Translations under genes and position numbers: made by a program
NCBI GenBank assembly: GCA_026399025.1
Contig: JAPLRU010000049.1
Span: 62,001 to 126,000, forward strand
DNA: 64,000 nucleotides
Direction of reading: 5' to 3'
Source: Methylobacter sp.
GTDB lineage: Bacteria; Pseudomonadota; Gammaproteobacteria; Methylococcales; Methylomonadaceae
Shown here: in pieces, positions 1-10,889 of the stretch
How the letters are laid out: each line of letters starts with the position of its first letter
How positions within the stretch are numbered: position 1 is the stretch's first letter
The notes under the pieces: generated by a model
Told to the model about the DNA's origin: nothing
Database searches by the model: none
The model's input: only the letters and a program-made list of their open reading frames with translations

Positions 1-2177
<2,177 letters not shown>

Positions 2178-2200
2178 ATTTTATAGGTCCGCTCAAACAA

Positions 2201-2222
2201 AACGCCCCGCATGCGGAGCGTT
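2201..2222 (-). terminator. Hairpin upstream of hisZ, possible terminator after hflC
   Basis: A GC-rich inverted repeat with about ten base pairs (aacgccccgc / gcggagcgtt) and almost no loop. On the minus strand it is followed by TTGTTTG. It lies 22 bp upstream of the hisZ start, downstream of hflC and the 2232-2465 repeat, so it may end or attenuate hflKC transcripts before hisZ. The tail is only moderately T-rich. Confidence 0.4.
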
Positions 2223-2231
2223 GATTATGGG

Positions 2232-2465
2232 TTCCCAAGTAAAACCTCACTGCCGTTAAATTAAGGGCGGACAGTCCCTTCTCCCTCCGGGAGAAGATTA
2301 GGATGAGGGGATCAAATAAGGCTTTTTTCCTTATTTTTATTCTCCTCACCCCAACCCTCTCCAGCAGGATGCCTACAGGGATGTAGGTAAGTAGAGCAAT
2401 GCAGGAGCAATTGCCGAGAGGGAGCTTTTTTCTTACTTAATAGCAGTGAGGTTAAAACCTGGGAA
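2232..2465. repeat. Non-coding repeat element with 34-nt imperfect terminal inverted repeats, carrying the family A core
   Basis: This fills the hisZ-hflC gap. The ends at 2232-2265 and 2432-2465 are imperfect inverted copies of each other (shared parts TTCCCA and ACCTCACTGC). Inside is the family A core: a hairpin of TCTCCCTC...GAGGGG / CTCACCCCAACCCTCTC arms and the motif GCAATGCAGGAGCAATTGCC at about 2398-2417. The same core recurs near 4893-4990, 15240-15490, 34545-34615, 37120-37325 and 49145-49290. No open frame of note is present. Mobility is inferred from the terminal repeats; no clear target duplication was seen. Confidence 0.7.
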
Positions 2466-2477
2466 TATTGTCTTTAA

Positions 2478-3332
2478 CTATTTCTGCTGTTTAAAGTATC
2501 TAAAGAAGTCGGAATCGGGATCAAGCACCATCATGCTTGAACTCGAAAAAGTCTTTTTATAGGCATTCAAACTGCGATAGAACGTGAAGAATTCAGTGTC
2601 TTCGCCATAGGCTTTCGCATAAATTTCAGCCGATTTCGCATCGCCTTCACCGCGCAGCATTTCCGCGTCACGGAATGCGTTTGCGATAGTAACGACCCGT
2701 TGCCGGTCGGCATCGGCGCGAATTCTTTCCGCCGCTTCGGCACCTTGCGAACGAAACTCGCGGGCGACCCGCTCACGTTCCGCTTCCATTCTACGGAATA
2801 CGGAACTGCTGACTTCCTCAGGCAAATCAATGCGCATTACTTGAACATCGACAATTTCCATACCCAAATCCGCCGCAAGAGGCTTGGCGTTTTTAATCAA
2901 TACGTCACGAATAACCTGACGATCCGTTGACAGCAATTGCTTGATATTACGCTTGCCGAATTCGCCGCGAAAAGCGTCTTTAACAATTTGATCCAAACGT
3001 AAATTAGCTTGATCGATATCGCCGGCCACAACCGTATAAAACGTGGTGACGTCGCCGATACGCCATTTAACGAAAGAGTCGACAATAACGTTCTTCTTTT
3101 CCGCGGTCAAAAACCGCTCAGGCTTGGCGTCCATGGTTTGAATGCGTTTATCGAACTTTTTGACATTGTTGATCAACGGCCATTTAAAATGCAATCCGGG
3201 CTCGTAATCGTTCTTTACAATCTCACCCAAACGAAACTTAATGGCTTTTTCCGTTTCAGCGACAGTAAACAAACACATCATGCCGATAACCAACAAAGCC
3301 CCAAAACCGACCAATATTTTATTCTGTGTCAT
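2478..3332 (-). CDS. hflC: HflC, SPFH-domain membrane protease modulator
   Basis: HflC forms with HflK a large inner-membrane SPFH complex facing the periplasm that surrounds and restrains the FtsH protease. The 284-residue protein begins MTQNKILVGFGALLVIGMM, a single N-terminal membrane anchor (residues about 5-22). The SPFH/Band 7 domain follows (TEKAIKFRLGEIVKNDYEPGLHF onward), then a charged helical region (VSSSVFRRMEAERERVAREF). The length matches the family. Its ATG shares one base with the hflK stop (TAATG arrangement), so translation is probably coupled. Confidence 0.96.
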   Translation of the reverse strand: MTQNKILVGFGALLVIGMMCLFTVAETEKAIKFRLGEIVKNDYEPGLHFKWPLINNVKKFDKRIQTMDAKPERFLTAEKKNVIVDSFVKWRIGDVTTFYTVVAGDIDQANLRLDQIVKDAFRGEFGKRNIKQLLSTDRQVIRDVLIKNAKPLAADLGMEIVDVQVMRIDLPEEVSSSVFRRMEAERERVAREFRSQGAEAAERIRADADRQRVVTIANAFRDAEMLRGEGDAKSAEIYAKAYGEDTEFFTFYRSLNAYKKTFSSSSMMVLDPDSDFFRYFKQQK

Positions 3333-4537
3333 TAGCGTCCCCTTGCGTCACGACCGCGAGTTGAATTGCGCCCGGCGGAGGGTTGTCGTGCTGCTTCAAC
3401 CGCTGTCTGGGCAGGTTGCTCCGCTGTGTTCTGAGGAACATTAGGTTGTTGAATCGAAGGCTGATTCTGGATCATTTTATCCAACGGTAAATAAAGCATA
3501 TTATTGCTGCCTTTAACATCGACCATCACCGTATTGGTTTCACCCAACACCGATTCCATCGCTTCGATGTAAAGACGTTTTCTGGTCACATCCGGCGCCT
3601 TGGTATATTCCGCCAACAACTTGGAAAAACGGCTGGATTCACCTTCCGCCTGAGCAATCACCTGTTCTTTATAGCCCTCGGCTTCCTGCATTTTTCTGGC
3701 TGCGGCGCCGCGAGCTTTCGGAACAACGTCATTGGAATAAGCTTCCGCCTCATTAATCAAGCGCTGCTCATCTTCACGCGCCTTAATAGCGTCTTCAAAA
3801 GCGTTTTGCACTTGTTCAGGCGGTTGCGCATCCTGAAGATTGACACTGGTAATCTGGATGCCGGATTTGTAACTATCCATGACCTCCTGAATTTCTTTTT
3901 TGATCTGAGCCACGATTTCACTACGGCCCTCGGTCAACACAAAATCCATTTCGCTGCTGCCGATGACTCCGCGTTGCGTACTTTCGGTAACCTGTTTCAA
4001 AGTAGCCGCAGGATTGACGATATTGAAGATAAATTCCTTGGCATCTTTAACCTGATACTGAACCGCCAAACGGATATCGACAATATTTTCATCTTTAGTC
4101 AGCATTAACGCTTCTTTCGGCACCGAGCCCAGCGTCTGTTCGTTGCCGCCGCTACGATAACCGACTTCGATATAACGTTGTTGTTTAACATCGACCACAT
4201 CAACCCGTTCAATAGGCGTCGGCAAATGCCAGTTCAAACCCGATTGGGTGGTTGCAACATACTTACCGAAACGGGTTTCAACACCCTGCGTCCCTTCGTT
4301 AATAATGTAAAAACCGCTTAATCCCCATAATGCTGCCGCGCCTATGGCTAAAAAACCAAGACTTTTCCAGGGAGGAGTATGGGAAGAACCGCCATCTTCT
4401 TGTCCTCCGCCGCCAAAAAAACCGCTTAACTTTTCTTGCAATGAACGTATTGCCTCATCCAGATCAGGTGGACCTTTTTGGTCGCCACGACCGCTCCAGG
4501 GGTCTTTCTTATCGCCGCCAGGCTCATTCCAGGACAT
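3332..4537 (-). CDS. hflK: HflK, SPFH-domain membrane protease modulator
   Basis: HflK is the partner of HflC in the FtsH-associated complex. The 401-residue protein starts MSWNEPGGDKKDPW, the usual Gly/Asp-rich cytoplasmic N-terminus. A single membrane segment lies at about residues 58-78 (SLGFLAIGAAALWGLSGFYI), and the SPFH domain runs from about 80 to 330. The C-terminus is Gln/Pro-rich and disordered (QNQPSIQQPNVPQNTAEQP). It is the first gene of hflK-hflC. The promoter should lie in 4538-4853, but I did not identify convincing boxes. In many gammaproteobacteria hflX and hfq precede it; here a DUF5132 gene on the other strand does. Confidence 0.96.
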   Translation of the reverse strand: MSWNEPGGDKKDPWSGRGDQKGPPDLDEAIRSLQEKLSGFFGGGGQEDGGSSHTPPWKSLGFLAIGAAALWGLSGFYIINEGTQGVETRFGKYVATTQSGLNWHLPTPIERVDVVDVKQQRYIEVGYRSGGNEQTLGSVPKEALMLTKDENIVDIRLAVQYQVKDAKEFIFNIVNPAATLKQVTESTQRGVIGSSEMDFVLTEGRSEIVAQIKKEIQEVMDSYKSGIQITSVNLQDAQPPEQVQNAFEDAIKAREDEQRLINEAEAYSNDVVPKARGAAARKMQEAEGYKEQVIAQAEGESSRFSKLLAEYTKAPDVTRKRLYIEAMESVLGETNTVMVDVKGSNNMLYLPLDKMIQNQPSIQQPNVPQNTAEQPAQTAVEAARQPSAGRNSTRGRDARGR

Positions 4538-4853
4538 AATTTTACTCCATAGAGGTTAGTTAAATTCTCACGCATCCCGCAGGATGATTTCAACTTTCAG
4601 CAAGAGGCACATTCCTTAAGCTTACCGATTCATGCCCGGTATTCTATCGTAATTATCTATAAAAGGCGAAAGGCACAAGGCTAAAGCTTTAAAACAGATT
4701 GTTTTTTGGGAACGTCTGATTAGCTACGGGTATAACTACTTATTGACAGAAACAGCCGCATATAACAATGTGAACCCAAAATAAAACAAGGCGACAGGAC
4801 AAGGCTTCCAACTCGATTTTGGCGGTAACTAAATAGTACGATCATTCTCACTA
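4538..4853. other. Intergenic region between hflK and a repeat element
   Basis: No gene is seen. It must contain the hflK promoter on the minus strand. At 4664-4686 there is the string AGGCGAAAGGCACAAGGC, and a diverged relative (AAGGCGACAGGACAAGGC) follows at about 4788. Both resemble the inverted repeats that flank the four-helix-bundle cassette at 19977-20371, so this may be an empty or decayed site of the same family. Confidence 0.4.
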
Positions 4854-5002
4854 AGGAACGTGCATGAAATAACTTGAGCATTTGATTCTCCTCACCCCCT
4901 GCCCTCTCGGCAATTGCTCCTGCATTGCCCTACCTCCTGCATCCGTGCAGTCGTCCAGCAGGAGAGGGAGCCAGTTGCCGAGGTTATTTCATGCGCATTC
5001 CT
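4854..5002. repeat. Non-coding repeat element with 21-nt imperfect inverted ends, family A core inside
   Basis: The ends at 4854-4874 and 4982-5002 match as inverted copies of AGGAAYGYGCATGAAATAAC. Between them is the family A core in the opposite orientation to most copies (GGCAATTGCTCCTGCATTGC at about 4909-4928). These terminal sequences differ from those of the 2232-2465 and 15214-15519 elements, so the core is carried by more than one outer structure. It ends just upstream of the ribosome-binding site of the next gene. Confidence 0.65.
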
Positions 5003-5027
5003 AAGCACTTTCGGAGGAAAACCGGAC

Positions 5028-5342
5028 ATGATTAAACCAGATGATTTCACTAAAAGCGGCACGCCTTTAGGCATCGCCATTGGCATCGGCGTTACTGTTT
5101 TGGCCACTGCCGTTATACCGATATTACCGGCTCTCGCTAAAGCCGCCCGCCCTACTTTCCGTGCGGCCATTAAATCGGGAATACTGCTTGCGGAAAAGGG
5201 ACGCGAACTGATGGCCGAAACCAATGAACAACTGGAAGATATTTTTGCCGAGGCCAAGGACGAGCTGCTCAGGGAAAGCGGAATCGATCAGGCCGACGCT
5301 ACGGAGTACAGTGAAGCTTCAACTCAGCGGAAAGATATATGA
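5028..5342 (+). CDS. DUF5132 family small membrane-associated protein
   Basis: A 104-residue protein whose start is set by GGAGG at 5013-5017, ten bases before the ATG. A longer frame upstream reads through the repeat element and is unlikely to be used. One hydrophobic segment is visible (residues about 12-36, GIAIGIGVTVLATAVIPILP), followed by a basic/helical part and an acidic C-terminus. It resembles DUF5132 proteins, which often neighbour heavy-metal-associated (HMA_2-like) proteins and metal P-type ATPases. Here it overlaps the next gene by ATGA, so the two are translationally coupled. No transporter gene is nearby. The function is not known; a role in metal handling is inference from context. 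Confidence 0.7.
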   Translation: MIKPDDFTKSGTPLGIAIGIGVTVLATAVIPILPALAKAARPTFRAAIKSGILLAEKGRELMAETNEQLEDIFAEAKDELLRESGIDQADATEYSEASTQRKDI

Positions 5343-5839
5343 GTGCTAACAAAAGCCATCCTTCCGCATACGTTAAGCATCAATTGCCGGGACGCGTGAG
5401 ACTGAAAATTCCGCAAAAAAAAGGCGACGTCGGTTATTTCGACCGTATTGCAAAATTATTCGCCAATTGCCCCGGCATCACGCAACTACAGCTTAACCCG
5501 GCCGCGGCAAGCGTTTTGATTTGCCATACGGCGGAAACTCAACTTGGCAATATCACCGATTTCGCCCAAGCAAACGCTCTGTTTACGGTCGCCGAACCAC
5601 CGGAGGAGAGTGCGGCGAAGCCCCAATTGCCGATAGCAACGCTGACTTCGGTAAGGTTGGGACGCCTTGACGAATCGCTGATGGATTTCAGTCAAGGCCG
5701 GCTTGATGGGCGCTCTTTAGTCTTGCTGGCCTTGATCGGCTTGGCCGCTCATCAGATCATTCAAGGCAAGGTCATGGCCCCTGCAACCACTCTGCTTTGG
5801 TATGCACTTGAGTTATTGAGGGAAGAAAGCTTAATTTAA
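5339..5839 (+). CDS. HMA_2-like domain protein paired with DUF5132
   Basis: The 166-residue protein begins MSANKSHPSAYVKHQLPGRV. Residues about 12-75 (HQLPGRVRLKIPQKKGDVGYF ... GITQLQLNPAAASVLICH) have the beta-alpha-beta pattern of HMA_2-type domains. These resemble heavy-metal-associated domains but lack the CxxC metal site, and no such pair is visible here. Residues about 125-165 contain a hydrophobic stretch (RSLVLLALIGLAAHQIIQG). It overlaps the DUF5132 gene by four bases. The pair may form a small membrane complex. Its substrate is unknown. Confidence 0.65.
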   Translation: MSANKSHPSAYVKHQLPGRVRLKIPQKKGDVGYFDRIAKLFANCPGITQLQLNPAAASVLICHTAETQLGNITDFAQANALFTVAEPPEESAAKPQLPIATLTSVRLGRLDESLMDFSQGRLDGRSLVLLALIGLAAHQIIQGKVMAPATTLLWYALELLREESLI

Positions 5840-5920
5840 CCGCTGGAACCGGGAACATTGCATCAGTCAGGCGAGCATCGCCGCTGAATTAACAGCGCAA
5901 ATACCTGCCTTGAGTGACGG

Positions 5921-8200
5921 CTATTTTGTCAGCGTAAAGCCAGCCGTTTCTTGGCCGACCATCACTTTAAAATCCCCCGGCTCCACGATCCGTTTAAGAT
6001 CGATGCCGATAAACGACAAATCATCCGGTGTTAAGGTAAAGCTTAAGTTTTCGCTTTGGCCCGGATTCAACTCGACTTTTTTAAACGCTTTCAGCTGTTT
6101 ATTGGGCCGGGTTACCGATGCCGCTACATCATTAATATAAAGCAACACGGATTCTTTGCCTGTCAAGGTGCCGGTGTTTTTAACGTTCACGCTGACCTTG
6201 ATATTGTTGCCGATGTTGATCTTGTCCTTTTCAACTTTCAAACCGCTGGTTTCGAAAGTGCTATAGCTCAAACCATGACCGAACGGATACAGCGGATTGT
6301 AGGCATTCGGGTCGAACGCTTCCATCGGCCTGTAATCGTAAGGCGTAATGCCGTTGGTGTTGCGCGGATAGGAAATGGGCAGCTTGCCGTTGGGGTTATA
6401 ATCGCCATACAAAATATCGGCAACGGCCTCGCCTCCTTCCATACCCGGCAAAAAGCCTAAAACAACGCCGCCTACCCGTTCTGCAATCGAGGTGATAATC
6501 CGCGGGCGGCCGCCGAAGGTCAGCAAAACGACCGGTTTTCCGGTTGCAATCGCGGCATTGGCAAGATCGACTTGAGCTTGATCGAGGTTTAACGATTCGA
6601 TATTGCCCGACGTTTCGGTATAAGGATGTTCGCCCAGACTGAGCAGAATAAGGTCGTGGTTTTTGGCTTCATCGACCACTTTTTGAATATCGATGGGCGC
6701 ATCAAACGAATCGCCGCCCACATAAGTCACTTTGCCTGAGGCCTTTTTCCGGATAGCGGCCAAGACCGTCAGTTTGTCCTTGGGATATAAATCTTCCGCC
6801 GCACCTTGCCAAGTAATGGTCCAGCCGCCGTTTAGTACGCTCAACAAATTCGCGGTAGGCCCGGTCACCAGAATATTGGCGTCTTTTTTTAACGGCAGGA
6901 TGTTGTGCTCGTTTTTGGCAAGCACAATAGACTCCCGCGCGGCTTGGCGGCTGGTTTCTATCGCTTCCGCCGTAGCAAAGTTGCCTTCCACCGCCAACAG
7001 CGGTTTAGGCTCAAACAATCCGGTCCGATATTTGACTGTCAATATTCGGGAGACCGCTTCGTTGATTCGAGCTAACGGCACTTCGCCGGATTTAACCAAC
7101 TCAATCAATAAATCGTAAAAACTAAAATCAAACGGCACCATGCTCATATCGACACCGGCCATCACCGCGATTTTTACCGCTTCTTTTGCCGACGCAGCCA
7201 TTTTGTCGCGGGTGTAAAGGCGCTTGATGTCTTCCCAATCGGACACGGTAAAACCTTTAAAACCCAGTTCGCCGCGTAAAATCGTCGTCAGGTAGTGATA
7301 GTTGGCGTGTCCGGGAATGCCGTCCACTTCGGCTGAATTAACCATCACGGTAGGCGATCCTGCTTTCACCCCCGCTTCAAACGTCGGTAAAAAATATTCG
7401 CGCAACATTCTTTCGCCTATCCAGGCCGGTGTCCGGTCTTTGCCGTTAAGAGGATAGCTGTAACCGACATAATGTTTTAAACAAGTCGGCGCTTTATCGG
7501 CCGCGGAAAAATCATCGCCTTGATGGCCTTTAATATAAGACGTGCCCATGACCGTCGCCAAATGCACGTCTTCGCCGAACGTTTCCCACAAACGCGGCCA
7601 CAGCGGTTGACGGCCGATGTCCATGACCGGCGAGAAGTTCCATTGCAGGCCGGAAGCGCGCACTTCCCTGGCGGTAATTTCGCCTTCCTTAAAAGACAGT
7701 TCCGAATTGAAGGTCGCAGCCATGTTAATGGCTTGCGGAAACAGTACCGAATTTTGCGTATAAGTCGCGCCATGAATCGCATCGATTCCGTAAATAAGCG
7801 GAATTTTCAAGCGCGTTTTGGCCGCCGCATCCTGAATAGTGCGCGTTATGTTTCGCCAGACCTGAACGGATTGGGCTTTGTTATCCGGTGTAGAAGGGGT
7901 ATTAAGAATGGAACCGACATGATGGTTGAGCACAGCGTCTTCCAGTTTGACGGGATCGATTTGATCCTCGGCATTTTGCGCATTGAGCATGGCGATGACC
8001 GAAAAATCAACCTGCATCATCTGCCCTACTTTTTCTTCAAGCGTCATTTGAGCCAGCAGGTGTTTGACTTTATTTTCTATTGCTTTATTGGTTTCTTGGG
8101 CATTCACAGAACGCCCCGCCATCATGGATAGGACGATAATTAAAATGATAGGTTTGGTTTGCAACTTGAGACTCTTCGGTAGTTGTTTAAGATTCGGCAT
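5921..8200 (-). CDS. bglX: Periplasmic glycoside hydrolase family 3 beta-glucosidase
   Basis: A 759-residue GH3 enzyme releasing terminal beta-D-glucosyl residues from oligosaccharides. An N-terminal hydrophobic segment (KPIILIIVLSMMAGRSVNAQ, about residues 17-36) looks like a signal peptide. The GH3 N-domain follows with the conserved KHYVGY and the nucleophile segment GFTVSDWEDI (Asp321). The C-domain covers about 400-620, and a fibronectin type III-like domain ends the protein (VSVNVKNTGTLTGKESVLLY). Length and order match BglX. No strong Shine-Dalgarno is visible before the ATG. It may recycle the organism's own glycans or storage glucans, but the sequence alone does not say. Confidence 0.93.
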   Translation of the reverse strand: MPNLKQLPKSLKLQTKPIILIIVLSMMAGRSVNAQETNKAIENKVKHLLAQMTLEEKVGQMMQVDFSVIAMLNAQNAEDQIDPVKLEDAVLNHHVGSILNTPSTPDNKAQSVQVWRNITRTIQDAAAKTRLKIPLIYGIDAIHGATYTQNSVLFPQAINMAATFNSELSFKEGEITAREVRASGLQWNFSPVMDIGRQPLWPRLWETFGEDVHLATVMGTSYIKGHQGDDFSAADKAPTCLKHYVGYSYPLNGKDRTPAWIGERMLREYFLPTFEAGVKAGSPTVMVNSAEVDGIPGHANYHYLTTILRGELGFKGFTVSDWEDIKRLYTRDKMAASAKEAVKIAVMAGVDMSMVPFDFSFYDLLIELVKSGEVPLARINEAVSRILTVKYRTGLFEPKPLLAVEGNFATAEAIETSRQAARESIVLAKNEHNILPLKKDANILVTGPTANLLSVLNGGWTITWQGAAEDLYPKDKLTVLAAIRKKASGKVTYVGGDSFDAPIDIQKVVDEAKNHDLILLSLGEHPYTETSGNIESLNLDQAQVDLANAAIATGKPVVLLTFGGRPRIITSIAERVGGVVLGFLPGMEGGEAVADILYGDYNPNGKLPISYPRNTNGITPYDYRPMEAFDPNAYNPLYPFGHGLSYSTFETSGLKVEKDKINIGNNIKVSVNVKNTGTLTGKESVLLYINDVAASVTRPNKQLKAFKKVELNPGQSENLSFTLTPDDLSFIGIDLKRIVEPGDFKVMVGQETAGFTLTK

Positions 8201-8244
8201 ACAGTAGGGTGTGCAGCGTGGTTTAATGACTTAACAGTTAAAAT

Positions 8245-9006
8245 TCAATAAGGTTTGACCGGAGCCATATTATCCTTATCAAGGTCCTCGTCAATATCCC
8301 ATAAGTTCGATCCTTCCGGCAGATTGCCGTCGTGAATCAGATACTCACGTTGTTGAAGATAGGCGCTTTTGAAAAAACTATAACGGTCTATCGCCGCTTC
8401 CGTCGCGATTTTTTCATTAGTCAAATTGTCCGCACGCAAGTCAACCGCATTCAAGCCGAATAAGCCGCCGCTGATAACGCCACTATCAAGATAACTGATA
8501 GGATTCATCGCCGCATCGCCGATCATTCCTCCGACGCCTCGGGGAGAACTTGGCCCGAAAAACGGCAGCACCAAATAAGGCCCGGAAGGCATGCCCCAAA
8601 CGCCCAGGGTTTGCTCGAAATCTTCATTATGCTTAGGCAAATCGAGCTGCTCCGCGACATCGACAAAACCGGCGACTCCGACCGTCGTATTAACGATAAA
8701 GCGCGCTCCATCCCGGCCGGTTTGCGCGAGTTTAAACTGCAACAGATCATTCAGGGTGACGCCGATGTCATTAATGTTACTAAAAAAATTAGTCACACCA
8801 TGATCGACAAAGGCCGGCGTTACCCATTGATAGCCCTTGGCAATGGGTTTCATCAGGTAATCATCAAGACGATCATTGAACGATTGCACACTTCTGTTCC
8901 AGCCTTCAAACGGATCAAGGGGATCTTTCGGGACAGTCGCGCAAGCGGCCAATAGCCCTAATAAAACAACATATCCGGACTGAATGGCTAATTTTCTCAA
9001 GTACAT
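8245..9006 (-). CDS. mlaA: MlaA (VacJ) outer-membrane lipoprotein
   Basis: MlaA removes mislocalised phospholipids from the outer leaflet of the outer membrane and passes them to MlaC. The chosen ATG (9004-9006) is preceded by GGAG six bases upstream; a GTG four codons earlier overlaps that site. The signal peptide ends in the lipobox LLAAC. The family body follows (DPFEGWNRSVQSFNDRLDDY, NFFSNINDIGVTLNDLLQ, TLGVWGMPSGPYLVLPFFGP). The 253 residues match the family. The other Mla genes are not in the window. It is transcribed divergently from RNase T with 111 bp between starts. Confidence 0.94.
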   Translation of the reverse strand: MYLRKLAIQSGYVVLLGLLAACATVPKDPLDPFEGWNRSVQSFNDRLDDYLMKPIAKGYQWVTPAFVDHGVTNFFSNINDIGVTLNDLLQFKLAQTGRDGARFIVNTTVGVAGFVDVAEQLDLPKHNEDFEQTLGVWGMPSGPYLVLPFFGPSSPRGVGGMIGDAAMNPISYLDSGVISGGLFGLNAVDLRADNLTNEKIATEAAIDRYSFFKSAYLQQREYLIHDGNLPEGSNLWDIDEDLDKDNMAPVKPY

Positions 9007-9117
9007 GACATTCTCCACAACGCTATTATTTTCATGATAGGCGGATTTTCGCGTAACATATCATACCTAGCCGCATTTATTCCTCATCATTTCAGTACTC
9101 TTGGCATAGCTCAAAAA

Positions 9118-9741
9118 ATGGATACACCTGTAATTCCGCTAGACAAACGTTTCCGGGGCTTTCTTCCTGTCATCGTCGACATAGAAACAGCCGGGTTTAA
9201 TCCCAAAAAAAATGCGTTACTGGAAATTGCCGCGGTTATTGTTGAATTCGACGGTAACCGCAACCTGGAAATTACTGAGCGTTATACAACGCACGTCATT
9301 CCCTTTAAAAATTCGGAGTTGGATGAAGCCGCGCTCAAGTTTAATAAAATCGATCCGCATCACCCTTTTCGCATGGCTATTGATGAGAAAGATGCGCTCA
9401 ATATGCTGTTTAAACCGATTAAAGAAGCCGTCAAGCGTAACAATTGCACCCGAGCTATTCTAGTCGGCCACAACCCTGCTTTCGATATCGGCTTTTTAAA
9501 TGCGGCTATTCAAAGAACTCAAATAAAACGCAGTCCTTTTCATCCGTTCAGTACTTTCGATACCGCGACATTGGGCGGATTAGTCTATCAACAGACCGTA
9601 TTGGCGAAAATGGCTCAAGCCGCGGGATTGGAATGGGATAATGACAAAGCGCATTCGGCGCTTTATGACGCCGAAAAAACGGCGGAATTGTTTTGCCGAA
9701 TAGTCAACCGCTGGAAGCACTTGGAATCAAGCGACAGTTGA
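9118..9741 (+). CDS. rnt: Ribonuclease T
   Basis: RNase T is a DEDD 3'-5' exonuclease that trims tRNA and other stable RNA 3' ends. From the ATG at 9118 the protein has 207 residues (family about 215). Exo I is VIVDIETAGFNPKKN (DxE), Exo II contains GHNPAFDIGFLN, and Exo III is HSALYDAEKTAELF, giving the complete DEDDh set. An upstream in-frame extension (from 9034) is unrelated to the family and is rejected. Transcription converges with the glutaredoxin gene, separated by a hairpin. Confidence 0.93.
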   Translation: MDTPVIPLDKRFRGFLPVIVDIETAGFNPKKNALLEIAAVIVEFDGNRNLEITERYTTHVIPFKNSELDEAALKFNKIDPHHPFRMAIDEKDALNMLFKPIKEAVKRNNCTRAILVGHNPAFDIGFLNAAIQRTQIKRSPFHPFSTFDTATLGGLVYQQTVLAKMAQAAGLEWDNDKAHSALYDAEKTAELFCRIVNRWKHLESSDS

Positions 9742-9745
9742 CCGT

Positions 9746-9784
9746 AAAAAACAGCGCACGAATGACAGCCCGCGTCATTCGTGC
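9746..9784 (-). terminator. Terminator of the glutaredoxin gene
   Basis: The stem GCACGAATGAC / GTCATTCGTGC (9756-9766 with 9774-9784) has a 7-nt loop. The run of A at 9746-9751 gives a T tail for minus-strand transcripts, so it suits the glutaredoxin gene. It could also slow transcription arriving from rnt. Confidence 0.75.
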
Positions 9785-9792
9785 ATGAATCA

Positions 9793-10119
9793 TTATTCTG
9801 CTGCGACAGCGTCAACCGCTGCCAGCATTTTTACCAACTCGCCTTTTTGGTACAAATCGATCACGATATCGCAACCGCCGATTAATTCGCCGCCAATATA
9901 AAGCTGCGGATAAGTCGGCCAATTCGAATATTCTTTGAGCGCTTCGCGAAGCTCAGGGTCCTCAAAAATATTAACATGTTGGTATTTGGCCAGGCAGGCT
10001 TCTAATATTTGCACAGTCTGGCCGGAAAAGCCGCATTGAGGAAAATCCGGTGACCCTTTCATATATAAAACCACTTGGTTATTTTCAAGCTGGTCTTTAA
10101 TTCTTTCTATAACATTCAT
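9793..10119 (-). CDS. grxD: Monothiol CGFS glutaredoxin (Grx4 family)
   Basis: The 108-residue protein has the CGFS active site within MKGSPDFPQCGFSGQTV, followed by the WPTYPQLYIGGELIGGCDI glutathione-binding segment. CGFS glutaredoxins bind a [2Fe-2S] cluster bridged with glutathione, often with BolA proteins, and deliver clusters or sense iron. The ATG at 10117-10119 is chosen because GAGGTGA lies just upstream of it; a GTG three codons earlier falls inside that site. It has its own terminator and appears to be monocistronic. Confidence 0.95.
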   Translation of the reverse strand: MNVIERIKDQLENNQVVLYMKGSPDFPQCGFSGQTVQILEACLAKYQHVNIFEDPELREALKEYSNWPTYPQLYIGGELIGGCDIVIDLYQKGELVKMLAAVDAVAAE

Positions 10120-10325
10120 AACAATCACCTCATTAATAAAAACCTACTGATTTTATCAACTTTATATCCGCCAAAAAAGAAATTCTTATTAATCGGCTGG
10201 GGTTTCTTAAAAAAGCGCTTTACGGCCTTGGCCAAATGCATCATAAAGTTCGGCGATAATCGTAGTTATTCATAGCAATGCAGGATTCATCATGAAAACA
10301 AGCGCCATCGAAGCATGTACATTCT

Positions 10326-10805
10326 ATGTTTAGCTTAAGCCTTCAGTTCGTATTGGGCTTAATGTATGCGAATGCCGGCGAGTGGCTGATGCATAAATAC
10401 ATTCTGCACGGATTGGGAAAAAACCGGCATAGTTTCTGGGCTTATCATTGGCATGAGCATCACGCGGTTTGCTTTAAAAACGCGATGCTCGATCCGGGTT
10501 ATCAGTCCTTGAAATTGACGGACTGGAACACTCAGACCAAGGAGTTGGCGGTATTGGCCGGCATTGTGGCTTTGCATGTACCGCTGTTTATCTTATTCCC
10601 CTTCTTCACCGCTACGGTGTATGCATCCTTGCTGCTTTATTATTACAAGCACCGCAAGGCTCACCTTGATCGGGATTGGGCTAAACGGCATTTACGCTGG
10701 CATTATGAGCATCATCTCGGCAACTCCGACGCTAACTGGTGCGTTACTTGGCCTTGGTTCGATTACCTGATGGGGACTCGCATTAAAAGCAAGGCCTTTG
10801 AATAA
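10326..10805 (+). CDS. Histidine-box membrane protein of the fatty acid hydroxylase / sterol desaturase type
   Basis: The 159-residue protein has two or three membrane segments (about residues 1-17, 77-105) and several His clusters: EWLMHKYILHG, HWHEHH, KHRKAHLDRD and HLRWHYEHHLG. Such boxes bind a di-iron centre in integral membrane hydroxylases and desaturases. The protein is shorter than typical sterol desaturases (about 250-300 residues) but matches the compact hydroxylase-like proteins seen in proteobacteria. The substrate cannot be told. It stands alone between convergent and divergent neighbours, and the start lacks a strong ribosome site. Confidence 0.65.
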   Translation: MFSLSLQFVLGLMYANAGEWLMHKYILHGLGKNRHSFWAYHWHEHHAVCFKNAMLDPGYQSLKLTDWNTQTKELAVLAGIVALHVPLFILFPFFTATVYASLLLYYYKHRKAHLDRDWAKRHLRWHYEHHLGNSDANWCVTWPWFDYLMGTRIKSKAFE

Positions 10806-10889
10806 AGGTTTATCTTCCCGAGTCGAATGAGCGTTTCTTTAAAAATGACTCCATCAGCAACTAAAAGCCGGCTGTAAACAGAGCCTGGC

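Noticed and set aside
4914-5027. N-terminal extension of the DUF5132 gene
   Set aside because: It reads through the family A repeat, and the GGAGG site points to the ATG at 5028.
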